From positions 62,001 to 126,000 of the forward strand of contig JALORC010000015.1 in NCBI GenBank assembly GCA_025459175.1: a DNA stretch of 64,000 nt, in the 5' to 3' direction. Below, piece after piece: positions 9,135-18,677 of the stretch. The stretch is from Planctomycetota bacterium. Its GTDB lineage: Bacteria; Planctomycetota; UBA1135; UBA2386. Numbering within the stretch: the stretch's first letter is position 1; each line of letters begins with the position of its first letter. A program made the translations under genes and the position numbers. The notes beneath the pieces are model-generated. The model ran no database searches. It worked only from the letters and a program-made list of their open reading frames with translations, and was not told where the DNA came from.

Positions 9135-10223
9135 TCAGCCGGTCACGCTGCCTGCAGAGCCGGCGGGTGGGGTGTTGTCGTCGCCGTCGTCGGTGTCGGT
9201 GGTGTCGGTGCCGCCGTCGGTGGCATCGCTCCCGGGAGCGCCGCCGTCGCCCGAGGGGGCATCGGTCTGGTTCTCCTCGGCGACCGAGCGCTCGAGTTCG
9301 GCGCGGGTCATGATATCGATGTCCCAGCCGGTCAGCTTGCTGGCCAGCCGCACGTTCTGGCCCTTGCGGCCGATCGCGAGCGATTGCTGGTCCTCGTTGA
9401 CGATCACCAGCGCCTTCTTGGCCGCCGGATCGAGGGTGATGTCCCCGACCTCGGCCGGCTTCAGCGCGTTGGCGATCAGCGTGGTCGGGTCGTTGTTCCA
9501 GCGGATGATGTCGATGCGCTCGCCGTTGAGCTCGTCGATGATCGACTTGATGCGGTTGCCGCGCACGCCGACGCAGGCGCCGACGCAGTCGACCTTGTCG
9601 TCGGCCGAGTCGACCGCGAGCTTGGTGCGGTAGCCCGGCTCGCGTTCGATGCGGCGCACGGTGATGGTGCCGTCGGCGATCTCGGGCACCTCGAGCTCGA
9701 ACAGCGCGCGGACCAGGTCGCGGTGGGTGCGGCTGAGGATCACCTTGACCCGCGGGCCGACCTTCTTGACCTCGAACACCAGCGCGCGGATCCGCTCGCC
9801 GATGTTGTACGACTCGCTGCGCACCTTCTCCGAGCGCGGCAGGATGCCCTCGGTGGTGCGGCCGAGGTTGACGATCACGGTGTCGCCCTCGAAGCGCTGG
9901 ATGGTGCCGCTGACGATCTCGCCGACCTTGCTCTCGTATTCGGTGAACACCACGTCGCGCTCGGCTTCGCGGATCTTGCCGGTGATCGCCTGCTTGACCG
10001 ACATCGCGAAGATGCGGCCCTGCTCCTCCATCGACACGTCGTAGTTGCAGACGAACTCGCCGGTCTCGCGGTCCAGGGCGATCTCGACATCGTCGACGCC
10101 GTACTTCTTGGCCAGCGCCATCGACATCGCCTGCTCGATGGCGACGATCAGCGCTTCCTTGTCGATCTCCTTGTCGCGAGCGATGGAGTCGATGTAGCGG
10201 AGGATGTCAGCGTGATTGGCCAT
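9135..10223 (-). CDS. nusA: Transcription termination/antitermination factor NusA
   Basis: RNA-polymerase-associated elongation factor of 362 aa. The start [21 protein letters not shown] at 10223 is the normal NusA N-terminal domain opening; more upstream codons are in frame but are not NusA-like. The S1 domain ([23 protein letters not shown]), KH1 and KH2 ([28 protein letters not shown]) follow in order. The acidic C-terminal repeats of the long proteobacterial form are absent. Instead the protein ends in a Gly/Asp/Thr-rich acidic tail of about 45 residues. It is the first gene of the operon; rimP is not upstream and ylxR is not between nusA and infB. Confidence 0.96.
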   Translation of the reverse strand: MANHADILRYIDSIARDKEIDKEALIVAIEQAMSMALAKKYGVDDVEIALDRETGEFVCNYDVSMEEQGRIFAMSVKQAITGKIREAERDVVFTEYESKVGEIVSGTIQRFEGDTVIVNLGRTTEGILPRSEKVRSESYNIGERIRALVFEVKKVGPRVKVILSRTHRDLVRALFELEVPEIADGTITVRRIEREPGYRTKLAVDSADDKVDCVGACVGVRGNRIKSIIDELNGERIDIIRWNNDPTTLIANALKPAEVGDITLDPAAKKALVIVNEDQQSLAIGRKGQNVRLASKLTGWDIDIMTRAELERSVAEENQTDAPSGDGGAPGSDATDGGTDTTDTDDGDDNTPPAGSAGSVTG

Positions 10224-10744
10224 GACCTGCGGAGCGATTGCGACGATGCGAGCGGGACGAGGAAGAACGGCCGCGGGCGCCGGTGTTTGGAGTGTCGACG
10301 TGGGGAGAGTCGACGTGGACAGTGCGGAAGCGGGACGGCGCGTGCGGCGGGGGAACTGGGGCTGGGATCCGGGCCGCGGCGGGCCGGGATCGGTTGGATC
10401 GGGTAGTGACGAAAATGACGGTTGGCAGAAACGGTAAGCCCGGCAGGCGGCAGAATCCCCGCGCCCCGAACCCTCGGGTTCGGGGCTCCAGACCGGCGGC
10501 ATGCCGTTCGGAGAGATTCCACCGACTGTCCGGGCTGGGCCTGGGCAGCGACGGTTCCCATCGTCGCCGTGGCGATGGTGGGAGGGCGGAGATGCTATCC
10601 CGGGCCCCGGGTCGGTCAAGCCAACGTTCGGACCGACCGGCGGTTACCTTGCCGACCGCGGGGCTAGGTGCCCATGCTGCGCCGGCTCGCGCCGGTGGCG
10701 GCCCGTCCTCGCCCAGTCCTCGCCGGTCCTCGCCGACCTTCCGC
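10224..10744. other. Divergent intergenic region nusA / GNAT (521 bp)
   Basis: No gene was recognised. It holds two GTCGACGTGG copies (near 10295-10320), a perfect 10-bp hairpin at 10464-10485, a CGGCATGCCG palindrome at 10497-10506 and an 8-bp inverted repeat (GGTCGGTC/GACCGACC) at 10610-10638. Promoters for both flanking genes should lie here but none was clear. Confidence 0.6.
10464..10485. repeat. Perfect inverted repeat (10-bp arms, 2-nt loop)
   Basis: CCCCGAACCC, TC, GGGTTCGGGG, about 240 bp upstream of the nusA start and followed by a second near-palindrome around CGGCATGCCG. It could be a REP-like intergenic element, a terminator for an upstream transcript or a leader hairpin. There is no T tract. 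Confidence 0.55.
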
Positions 10745-11227
10745 ATGCACGACGCCGCCAGCTCCCTGCGCACTCGCCCGTTCGCCCTCGCCGATGCCGG
10801 CGCGGTCGAGCCCTGGCTCGCGTCCCCCGGGCTGTCGATCCCGGCCGGTTGTCTGCGCCGCGAATGGCCGCAGCGGCTGCTGGCCGACAGCCGCATCGTG
10901 GCGATGGTCGGCGAAGCCGGCGGTCGCCGGGTCGGCTTCGTGCGGCTGGACTGTGGGCCGGATCGGGTGGCCGAGGTGACCCTGGTGATCGCCCCGGAGT
11001 GCCGGCGGCAGGGCTGGGGGCGCGCGATGTTCCTGGCCGGGCTGCAGGTGGCGCGGCGCCTCGGCTTGCGCGGCATGATCGCCAGCATCGATCGGGACAA
11101 CGCTTCGGCGCTGTGGTTCTTCGCCGACCAGGGCTTCGTGCAGGACGGTCTGGTCGGCGATCGCATCCGCATGCGTCGCTATGTGCACGCCGGCGAACAT
11201 GCCGCACCGCTCGACGTCGACGCCTGA
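10745..11227 (+). CDS. GNAT-family N-acetyltransferase
   Basis: 160-aa acetyl-CoA-dependent acyltransferase. The GNAT fold is visible: a beta strand VAEVTLVIAPECRRQGWGRAM containing the acetyl-CoA-binding R-R-Q-G-W-G pyrophosphate loop, then helix FLAGLQVARRLGLRG, and ASIDRDNASALWFFADQGFVQDG near the C-terminus. The substrate cannot be predicted. The ATG at 10745 is chosen from the start of recognisable sequence; no convincing Shine-Dalgarno sequence precedes it, so the start is moderately certain. Confidence 0.85.
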   Translation: MHDAASSLRTRPFALADAGAVEPWLASPGLSIPAGCLRREWPQRLLADSRIVAMVGEAGGRRVGFVRLDCGPDRVAEVTLVIAPECRRQGWGRAMFLAGLQVARRLGLRGMIASIDRDNASALWFFADQGFVQDGLVGDRIRMRRYVHAGEHAAPLDVDA

Positions 11228-11364
11228 GTGACGCCGGAAGCCGGCCCGCGGTGACGGCAGTCGCGCGGCGCCGTGCTTGACCCGCGGCGGCACCGCCGGA
11301 ACCATGCTCCGCCTCCAGCGCGGTCTCCGCGCCCCCGGCGCGCTCGCGCCGCCTCGAGGTCGTC

Positions 11365-12765
<1,401 letters not shown>

Positions 12766-12770
12766 TCGCC

Positions 12771-13298
12771 ATGCTGCGAGTGGCACTGTTGGCGGCGATG
12801 GCCGCGGTCTGGTGGCTCGCGATCGCCGCGTGGCCGGATCTGCCGGATCGCATCCCATTGCACTTCGACGCTGCGGGGCGACCCGATGGTGACGCGCCGC
12901 GATCGCCGTGGCTGTGGTTCGGCCTGCCGGCGTTCGCGACCTGCCTCGGCGCCGCGCTCGGGCTGATCCTGCCCGGATGGACCCGCGCCGCCGCGCGCCG
13001 CAACTCACCACGGCTCAACATGCCCGACGCGATCCGGTTTCAGGCCCTGCCGGAAGCGTCTCGGCTGCGCGCGGTCGAACCCATGGCCGGCGCGCTGCAG
13101 TGCATGGCGCTGCTGCTGCAGGGGCTGTTCGCTTGGATCGTGAACGGCATCGCCGCGGTCGCCACAGGGGCAGCGAGCACGCTGCCGTCGACCCCGGTGT
13201 TCGGCTTCGTCGCGGGGATCGTCGCCACGGCCGGATGGATGTTGGTAGCCATCCGGCGCGCCGTGGCTCGCGAGTTCGCCGCACAACACGGCCGATGA
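12771..13298 (+). CDS. DUF1648 domain-containing membrane protein
   Basis: 175-aa protein. The N-terminal transmembrane helix (LLAAMAAVWWLAIAAW) is followed by the DUF1648 signature PDLPDRIPLHFDAAGRPDG, as in SdpI-related integral membrane proteins. Three more hydrophobic segments follow: the FGLPAFATCLGAALGLILPG region, MALLLQGLFAWIVNGIAAVA, and VFGFVAGIVATAGWMLVAI. The role is unknown. It probably shares a transcript with asnS (5-nt gap). Confidence 0.85.
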   Translation: MLRVALLAAMAAVWWLAIAAWPDLPDRIPLHFDAAGRPDGDAPRSPWLWFGLPAFATCLGAALGLILPGWTRAAARRNSPRLNMPDAIRFQALPEASRLRAVEPMAGALQCMALLLQGLFAWIVNGIAAVATGAASTLPSTPVFGFVAGIVATAGWMLVAIRRAVAREFAAQHGR

Positions 13299-13346
13299 AC
13301 CCGCTGCCGCGGTGGCGCCTGGATCATCGTGCGTGCCCGCGAAGGT

Positions 13347-13490
13347 TCACGGGCCGAGGCCGCCCGGCAGGTCCGGCTCGTCGTGCGGCGGGAACAGCAC
13401 CTTCTTGAAGCACCAGAAGGTGAGGTAGCTCACGCTGCTGATCGACAGCAGCATGAAGGTCCAACCGAGTGTGGTCAGGGTTGCGAGCAT
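13347..13490 (-). CDS. Small membrane protein, putative NSS transporter subunit (47 aa)
   Basis: Short gene. It has one transmembrane helix (LTTLGWTFMLLSISSVSYLTF) then a basic/Pro-rich cytoplasmic-type tail (WCFKKVLFPPHDEPDLPGG). The ATG at 13490 lies 12 nt after the NSS transporter stop and is preceded by AAGGAG at proper distance, so translation is well supported. By analogy to the small MetS-type subunits encoded next to bacterial NSS transporters, it may be an accessory subunit. The sequence itself does not look like MetS beyond size, topology and position. Confidence 0.75.
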   Translation of the reverse strand: MLATLTTLGWTFMLLSISSVSYLTFWCFKKVLFPPHDEPDLPGGLGP

Positions 13491-13502
13491 GGATCGTCTC
13501 CT

Positions 13503-15377
13503 TCAGTCCGTGGCGGGAAGTCGGCCATCGAGGTCACGCCCTTCGGCGCGCCACCGGCGGGTGCCGACGAATGTGACGGCGACCAGGCCGCCGATGGTGA
13601 GCAACAGGAACACCCAGGTGCGGCGGGCACTGCCCGGGCTCTCGACGTCGACCTCGGCCGCGACCGGATAGGTCTTGGTGGTCGTGCCGTCACCGACGGT
13701 CAGTTCGAACTTCACCACGAAGTTCTTCGGCTCGGCGGGCTCGACGACCAGGAACGAAGGACTCTTGGTGTCGGCATCGGCCAAGGTCACCGGGGTGCCG
13801 TCGACCTGCTTCCAGGCATAGGACAGCTTCTTCGTGGCCTGGTCGCCGTGCGCTGCGGGGAAGCTGGCCACCAGGTCGCGTTGGCCGGCGACGTTCAGCT
13901 TCGGCGAGGTGGTCACGTTGCCGCGCAACGTCTCGACGTAGCCAGTGGCGTTGTTCAGGCAGAAGCCGATCAGGATCACGATCAGGTACGCCGGTGACAC
14001 GTACTTGATCACGAACTGGAAGAACTTCGGGATGCGGATCTGGGCGCCTTCGTGCGCCTCGGCGATGCCGCGCTCGAGGCCGAAGATCCAGCCGAAGGCG
14101 ATGATCTGCACCGCGGCCACGACCATGATGAACACCGAGCCGACCCAGAAGTCGATGGTGTCGAGCGCCGTCAGACCCTTGCTGTACCAGAGCACGAACG
14201 CGTTGCCGAGCAGGCCCCAGATCGTCACCAGCGTGGTCGACTTCTTCTTGTCGATGCCGAGCGCCTCCTCGAAGAACGCCTTGGTCGGCTGCAGCATCGA
14301 CAGCGAGCTGGTGATCGCGGCCAGGAACAGGATCAGGAAGAACGCGGCGCCGAAGAAGTTGCCGCCCGGCATCTGCGCGAACACCATCGGCAGTGTCTTG
14401 AAGCCGAGGCTCATCGAGCCGCCGGTCGCCTGCGAGGTCAGCAGCGCGCCGACGAACACCACCGAGGCGGTGACCGTGATCAGGCCGCCGAGCACGACCT
14501 CGAAGAACTCGTTGGTGGCCGAGGCGGTGAGGCCCGACAGCACCACGTCGTCCTTCTTCTTCATGTAGCTGGCGTAGTTGATGATCACGCCGAAGCCGAC
14601 CGACAGGCTGAAGAAGATTTGGCCGGTCGCGGCGACCCAGGTCTTCGGGTTCCAGAGCTTCTCGAAGTCGGGGTTCCACAGGAAGCCGAGCCCGTCCTGC
14701 ACGGTCTGTCCGGTCGTGCCGGCCGGCGCGTCTAGCGTCAACACGCGCACCAGGATGATCACGCCGAGCAGCGCCATGACCGGCATCGCGTACTTGCAAA
14801 CCGTTTCGATGCCCTTCGACAGGCCGCGATAGACGAACCAGACATTGCATACGACCGTGATCGCGAACGCGACCAGCACCGGGTGCATGTTGGTGAACAG
14901 CGCCCCGTGTTCGGCGGCACCGACCACGTCACCGAAGAATCCGTGCGTCTTCGGCACCTGCACGTCGATGACGCTGGTGTTCGGATCGAGGCCGATGCCG
15001 CCGGTGCAGTACTTCCAGAAGTAGTACAGGCACCAGCTCTCGATCAGCACGTAGTAGAAGTAGACGCCGAGCGGGATGAGCACGCCGAGCACGCCGGCGT
15101 AGCGGCCGAAGCTGCCCTTGCACCAGACGCCGAGGATGCCGGGAGCACTGTGGAATCCCTTGCGGCCGCCGTAGCGGCCCATCGCCCATTCCGCCCAGCC
15201 GATCGGGATGCCGACCAGCACCAGCGCGAGGAAATACGGGATCATGAACGCGCCGCCGCCGTTCTCCGCCGCATTGCCCGGGAACCTCAGGAAGTTGCCG
15301 AGGCCGACCGCCGAGCCGGCGACCGCGAGAATGACACCGAGGCGCGAGCCCCACTGCTGGGTAGGTTGTTTGGTCAT
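13503..15377 (-). CDS. Neurotransmitter:sodium symporter (SNF/NSS) family transporter
   Basis: Na+-dependent amino-acid or related solute transporter, 624 aa. The N-terminus RLGVILAVAGSAVGLGNFLRFP is the NSS TM1 sodium/substrate site, followed by NGGGAFMIPYFLALVLVGIP and the remaining helices through TM11 (PAYLIVILIGFCL). About 105 residues (around 480-584) are then inserted before the last helix (TWVFLLLTIGGLVAVTFVG). They resemble a PKD/REJ-like beta-sandwich (LSYAWKQVDGTPVTL, VVKFELTVGDGTTTKTY), presumably extracytoplasmic. The ATG at 15377 is the canonical start; 51 further in-frame codons upstream are not NSS-like. A 47-aa membrane protein follows. Confidence 0.92.
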   Translation of the reverse strand: MTKQPTQQWGSRLGVILAVAGSAVGLGNFLRFPGNAAENGGGAFMIPYFLALVLVGIPIGWAEWAMGRYGGRKGFHSAPGILGVWCKGSFGRYAGVLGVLIPLGVYFYYVLIESWCLYYFWKYCTGGIGLDPNTSVIDVQVPKTHGFFGDVVGAAEHGALFTNMHPVLVAFAITVVCNVWFVYRGLSKGIETVCKYAMPVMALLGVIILVRVLTLDAPAGTTGQTVQDGLGFLWNPDFEKLWNPKTWVAATGQIFFSLSVGFGVIINYASYMKKKDDVVLSGLTASATNEFFEVVLGGLITVTASVVFVGALLTSQATGGSMSLGFKTLPMVFAQMPGGNFFGAAFFLILFLAAITSSLSMLQPTKAFFEEALGIDKKKSTTLVTIWGLLGNAFVLWYSKGLTALDTIDFWVGSVFIMVVAAVQIIAFGWIFGLERGIAEAHEGAQIRIPKFFQFVIKYVSPAYLIVILIGFCLNNATGYVETLRGNVTTSPKLNVAGQRDLVASFPAAHGDQATKKLSYAWKQVDGTPVTLADADTKSPSFLVVEPAEPKNFVVKFELTVGDGTTTKTYPVAAEVDVESPGSARRTWVFLLLTIGGLVAVTFVGTRRWRAEGRDLDGRLPATD

Positions 15378-15523
15378 GCGCGAGCGGACGAGTGAGCGGC
15401 GGGACTGTCCCGCCGGTCCCGCGATGATGCAACCGGGTCTGCCCAGAAAGGACGTGTCGAGTTCGTGCCGGAACGTGCTCGCCAAGGCCACGCGCGCGCG
15501 GTCCAATCCGCCGCCTCGACACC

Positions 15524-16003
15524 ATGGCAAAGACCAAGGGCAAGCGGCCTCACCCCAACGCGATCCACCTGACCGTCGCCAGCGTGCCGCGCTCGATCCG
15601 GTTCTACGAGGAGAAGCTCGGCTTCAAGCAGGACGGCTGCTGGCCCGAGGGCGACAAGCCGGTCTACGCGAAGATGGTGCTCGACGGCCAGGTGCTGATG
15701 CTCGGCGAGCTGCCGTCGCTGCAGGAGGCGAGGCAGATGGGACTCGACGCCGACGAACTCGACCTGGTCAAGCAGGACGCGCGCGCGATGGCGCGCGGCG
15801 CGCTCGGCATCGGCGTGTCCTACTACGTGCTGGTCGCCGACGTCGATCGCTTCGCCGCGAAGATGAAGAAGCGCCGCGTCAAGCTGCTGCTCGGCCCGAA
15901 GACGCAGTTCTACGGCGCCCGCGAGTGTGCGCTGGTCGATCTCGACGGCTATCGGCTGGTGTTCTACAGCCCGGCCGCGCCGGCGGCCCCGCCCGCCGAC
16001 TGA
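15524..16003 (+). CDS. VOC (glyoxalase/bleomycin-resistance fold) family protein
   Basis: 159-aa member of the vicinal oxygen chelate superfamily. The N-terminal module contains NAIHLTVASVPRSIRFYEEKLGFK and the C-terminal module YYVLVADVDRFAAKM...LDGYRLVFY. Substrate and catalytic metal ligands cannot be assigned; the first His of the metal site is present (AIHLTV). Its 3' end overlaps the convergent galT gene by 40 nt. Confidence 0.85.
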   Translation: MAKTKGKRPHPNAIHLTVASVPRSIRFYEEKLGFKQDGCWPEGDKPVYAKMVLDGQVLMLGELPSLQEARQMGLDADELDLVKQDARAMARGALGIGVSYYVLVADVDRFAAKMKKRRVKLLLGPKTQFYGARECALVDLDGYRLVFYSPAAPAAPPAD

Positions 16004-16908
16004 AGGCCGCGGCGCAACCGCGCCGCCGACACCTCCGGCGGCAAGGCGTTGATGTACATGTCGCCGCCGAGCTCGAGCCCGGCCATCTGGCCGGTGCGCG
16101 GCTGCAGCTCGAAGTGCCAGTGGAAGCGTTCGCCGGGCACCCGGTGCAGCCACAGGTTGCAGGCCGGTCGCCCGAGCCCGTGTGCGACCGCGGTGAACAA
16201 CGCGTGCAGCGCCGTCGCCAGCGAGTCGAGGTCGGTGTGCAGGAAGTCGTCGTCGCAGCGGGTCGGCAGCAGCCAGGTCTCGTGCGGCAGCTTCGGCGGC
16301 GACGGCGCGATCACCGCGTGCGTGCCGGTCGTGAACACGAGCCGGCCTTGTTCGGCGGCGTTCGCCAACGTCGCGCACCACGGGCAGCGGGGCAGGGTCC
16401 GGGCCTGCGCCAGCTCGAGCTGCAGCCGCGGCGGCAGTTCGGGCAGGCCGAGCACCTGGCTGTGGTTGTGCTCGATCGAGGCGCCGGCCAGCGCGCCGAT
16501 GTTCTTGAACAAGAACGTGCAGGCGATGCCCGGCCGCTGCTCGAGGGCCTGCACGCGGCGCCGCCACAGCGACAGGCAGCGGCGCCAGGTGCCGCGGTCG
16601 AGGTCGGCGGGTTGCTCGTGGTGCGAGCGTCCCTCGGCGATCACCTCGTGGTGCAGGTTGGCCGGATACTTGTTCGGGAACGCGCGGGCGACCCAGCCCG
16701 GTCCGTCGGCGCGGCTGCAGGCATCGCGTTCGGCATCGACTTCCGGTGGCGTCTCCGCTTCCTGGTCCTGGCAGAACGGACAGGCCTTGCCGCTCGCCTG
16801 CGGACCGGTGTGCATCGGCCGTTGCTGGCGGCGCGGCGCCATCAGGATCGGGCGGCCGGTGGTCGGATCGACCACCGTGCTCGGTTCGTGGTCGGAGCCC
16901 TGGGTCAT
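15964..16908 (-). CDS. galT: Galactose-1-phosphate uridylyltransferase-like protein
   Basis: HIT-superfamily nucleotidylyltransferase, 314 aa. The zinc-binding CPFC motif (residues near 45) and a second CPWC are present. The active-site triad lies in EHNHSQVLG, where the second His is the nucleotide-accepting residue. A further HWHFELQPR motif and the NLWLHRVP region match GalT domain 2. The substrate may be a hexose-1-phosphate other than galactose, since related proteins act as ADP-sugar phosphorylases. The start at 16908 gives MTQGSDHEPSTVVDPTTGR and overlaps the stop of the upstream cytochrome-like gene by 4 nt. Confidence 0.88.
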   Translation of the reverse strand: MTQGSDHEPSTVVDPTTGRPILMAPRRQQRPMHTGPQASGKACPFCQDQEAETPPEVDAERDACSRADGPGWVARAFPNKYPANLHHEVIAEGRSHHEQPADLDRGTWRRCLSLWRRRVQALEQRPGIACTFLFKNIGALAGASIEHNHSQVLGLPELPPRLQLELAQARTLPRCPWCATLANAAEQGRLVFTTGTHAVIAPSPPKLPHETWLLPTRCDDDFLHTDLDSLATALHALFTAVAHGLGRPACNLWLHRVPGERFHWHFELQPRTGQMAGLELGGDMYINALPPEVSAARLRRGLQSAGGAAGAAGL

Positions 16909-17324
16909 CGGCCGGCGCGTTCGTAGGCGTCGTGGCACGCGGTGCAGTGGCGTTCGCGGCCGGTGCGGAACAGGTCGGCGGCGAGGTCGCCGTGATGCTG
17001 GCGCGCTTCGAGCGCCACCTGCAGCAGCCACGACTCGGCGTCGCGGGCGTAGCGGGCGAAGCCCGGCACCTGCTGGTTCTCGAAGCGGCCGTAGCCGAGC
17101 GCCAACGTCGCGGCGGCCTGCTGCGCGGTGGCGGCCGCCTGCTTCAGGTCGCCCTGCGGCGACTGCAGCAACGCGCGATGCAGCTCACTGCAGTGCACGT
17201 CGAGCTGCTCCATGTGCCGGAGCCAAGTCTGCGGCCCGACGGCTGCGGCCGTGTCCGCGGGCGCTGCGGTCGGGCTCGCGCAGGCGACGAGCAGCAGGGC
17301 AGTGGCGGTGCTGGCACGGGACAT
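16905..17324 (-). CDS. Cytochrome c'-like lipoprotein
   Basis: 139 aa. The N-terminus MSRASTATALLLVAC has a lipobox (LVAC), so it should be lipid-anchored. The mature protein is all-helical (QTWLRHMEQLDVHCSELHRALL and following) and ends with a haem c attachment site CTACH in the last 15 residues. A four-helix protein with a CxxCH close to the C-terminus is the hallmark of cytochrome c'/c556. Haem attachment needs cytochrome c maturation in the periplasm, consistent with export. It is translationally coupled (ATGA) to galT. A GCTACAGT box lies 8 nt before the start. Confidence 0.8.
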   Translation of the reverse strand: MSRASTATALLLVACASPTAAPADTAAAVGPQTWLRHMEQLDVHCSELHRALLQSPQGDLKQAAATAQQAAATLALGYGRFENQQVPGFARYARDAESWLLQVALEARQHHGDLAADLFRTGRERHCTACHDAYERAGR

Positions 17325-17332
17325 CGGCGCCG

Positions 17333-17340
17333 ACTGTAGC
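17333..17340 (-). promoter_or_regulatory. Putative -10 element for the cytochrome c'-like gene
   Basis: Minus-strand GCTACAGT ends 8 nt upstream of the ATG at 17324, matching the GCTA(C/G)NNT pattern seen elsewhere in the window. Confidence 0.35.
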
Positions 17341-17357
17341 GAGGGCCGGGGTCGTGG

Positions 17358-17828
17358 TCAGCGCGGCGTTTGCGGTTCCGGCGCGGTCGGCGGCGACCAG
17401 GGCTCGATGCTGGTGGCGCCCGGCAGCAGCTCTGCCGGCGCGGTCGGCGGCTCGGCGCCGCGCGCATAGCTGCGCAGCCGCGCCAGGATCTGCACCGAGC
17501 TGCCGGGGACGAACACCATGCTTCGTTTGCCGTCGGCGGCGAACTCCTCGCGCAGCGCCGGTGGCTCGCAGTGCAGTTCGAGCACCGTCACGCGCGGATC
17601 CGAGTGCGGCAGTTGGATGCGGCCGTCGGCCGGCACGCGATACGCGGCGCGCAGCGCCTGCTCGGTGAACGTGGGCCAGGTCGGGGCCGGCAAGCTCGAG
17701 CAGGCGGCGAGCCACGGCAACAGCGCCGCGCTGGTCCGCCGTGCGGGCCGCCTGCGCGCGGCGCCGGCATCGCCTCCGCCCGGACCGCGGGCTACCGTGC
17801 GGGCATGGTCGGTGGTGTCGCGGTGCAA
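17358..17828 (-). CDS. Putative lipoprotein, hypothetical (start uncertain)
   Basis: The frame encodes RRTSAALLPWLAACSSLPAPTW, a lipobox-like LAAC, then a soluble part with TVLELHCEPPALREEFAADG and a Pro-rich C-terminus (SPPTAPEPQTPR). No family was recognised. No ATG or GTG lies at a suitable place. A TTG at 17828 would overlap the divergent NHL gene by 24 nt, while a TTG at 17720 would leave almost no signal peptide. The longer choice is given, but the N-terminus is unresolved. It is on the same strand as the cytochrome-like gene, 33 nt upstream of it. Confidence 0.5.
   Translation of the reverse strand: MHRDTTDHARTVARGPGGGDAGAARRRPARRTSAALLPWLAACSSLPAPTWPTFTEQALRAAYRVPADGRIQLPHSDPRVTVLELHCEPPALREEFAADGKRSMVFVPGSSVQILARLRSYARGAEPPTAPAELLPGATSIEPWSPPTAPEPQTPR
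17791..17798 (+). promoter_or_regulatory. Putative -10 element for the NHL-repeat gene
   Basis: GCTACCGT six nucleotides upstream of the ATG at 17805; same pattern and spacing as before the cytochrome, SSS transporter and secreted-protein genes. Confidence 0.35.
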
Positions 17829-18677
17829 GGCAATCTGCTGTGCGTGACGTGGTCCGCGGCGCGTGGGCATGTGTTCCTGTTCGATCTCGAGGCGCAGCAG
17901 CGGGTGTCGGCGTGGACGATGCCGGTCGGACCACAAGGCTATTCCGATGCGGCCGGCGTCGCCATGGACGAGCACTACCACCTGTTCGTCGCCGATCCAC
18001 ACAACGATCGGGTGTGTCACTTCAGCGCCTTCGGCCGCAGCCTCGGTGAGTTCGGCCAGCCGGCGCCCGCGCAGGGGGATGCCGGCCGCGACCGGCCCGG
18101 TGTGCTCGACCGCCCGCACGCGGTCGCGCTGCGCGGGGACCTGCTCTACGTCGCCTGCGGCGATGCGCCGCGGCGGCGCGCCGTGCAGCGCTTCTCGCGC
18201 CAGGGCACCGTGCTGAAGCCGTTGGCATCGCGCGGCGATCCGGAGGCGAAGTTCGGCGCGCCGCGCGGGCTGTGGGCCGATGCCGATGGGGTGCTGGTCG
18301 CCGACACCCTGCGCGGCGTGCTGCAGCGCTTTCGCGGCGACGGCACCTTCCTCGGTGAGGTGCCGTGCGCGGACGCGGGCGAACTGGCGCGGCCGATCGC
18401 GGTGGCGCGGCTGCCGAACGGGTCGCTGCTGATCGCCGAGCGCGGCGACCGCACCGGGGTGCGTTTGCTCGGGGTCGACGGCCGGGTGCTGTCGGGCGGC
18501 GGCGAGCTGCAGCAGCACTGCATCGACCCGATCGGCTTCGCGACCGATCGCCGCGGCAATGTGTATGTGCTCGATCGGCTCGGCGAGCGCGTGCTGCAGT
18601 TCGGTGCCGATCTCACGTTCGGGCGGATCGTCATCGACCTGGCCGAATTGCTCGACGATGCACCCGGCAATTCGTGA
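17805..18677 (+). CDS. NHL-repeat beta-propeller protein
   Basis: 290 aa, with about five to six NHL-type blades. Recurrent motifs are GVAMDEHYHLFVADPHNDRV, PRGLWADADGVLVADTLRGV, IAVARLPNGSLLIAERGDRT and IGFATDRRGNVYVLDRLGER. No signal peptide is apparent, so it may be cytoplasmic unless exported by another route. Such propellers are usually binding or scaffold modules; no enzymatic residues are evident. It is divergent from the lipoprotein gene, with overlapping 5' ends. Confidence 0.85.
   Translation: MVGGVAVQGNLLCVTWSAARGHVFLFDLEAQQRVSAWTMPVGPQGYSDAAGVAMDEHYHLFVADPHNDRVCHFSAFGRSLGEFGQPAPAQGDAGRDRPGVLDRPHAVALRGDLLYVACGDAPRRRAVQRFSRQGTVLKPLASRGDPEAKFGAPRGLWADADGVLVADTLRGVLQRFRGDGTFLGEVPCADAGELARPIAVARLPNGSLLIAERGDRTGVRLLGVDGRVLSGGGELQQHCIDPIGFATDRRGNVYVLDRLGERVLQFGADLTFGRIVIDLAELLDDAPGNS

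Noticed and set aside
7392..10406. 1004-codon plus-strand open frame
   Set aside because: Shadow of infB and nusA on the opposite strand; Ser/Gly/Ala-rich without motifs.
10224..10619. N-terminal extension of nusA to an upstream start at 10619
   Set aside because: The extra 132 codons are not NusA-like and cover the intergenic hairpins; the canonical [12 protein letters not shown] start is at 10223.
10600..10745. tRNA-like stems near the GNAT gene
   Set aside because: An inverted repeat is present but no cloverleaf, T-loop (GGTTCGA) or CCA-end arrangement could be drawn.
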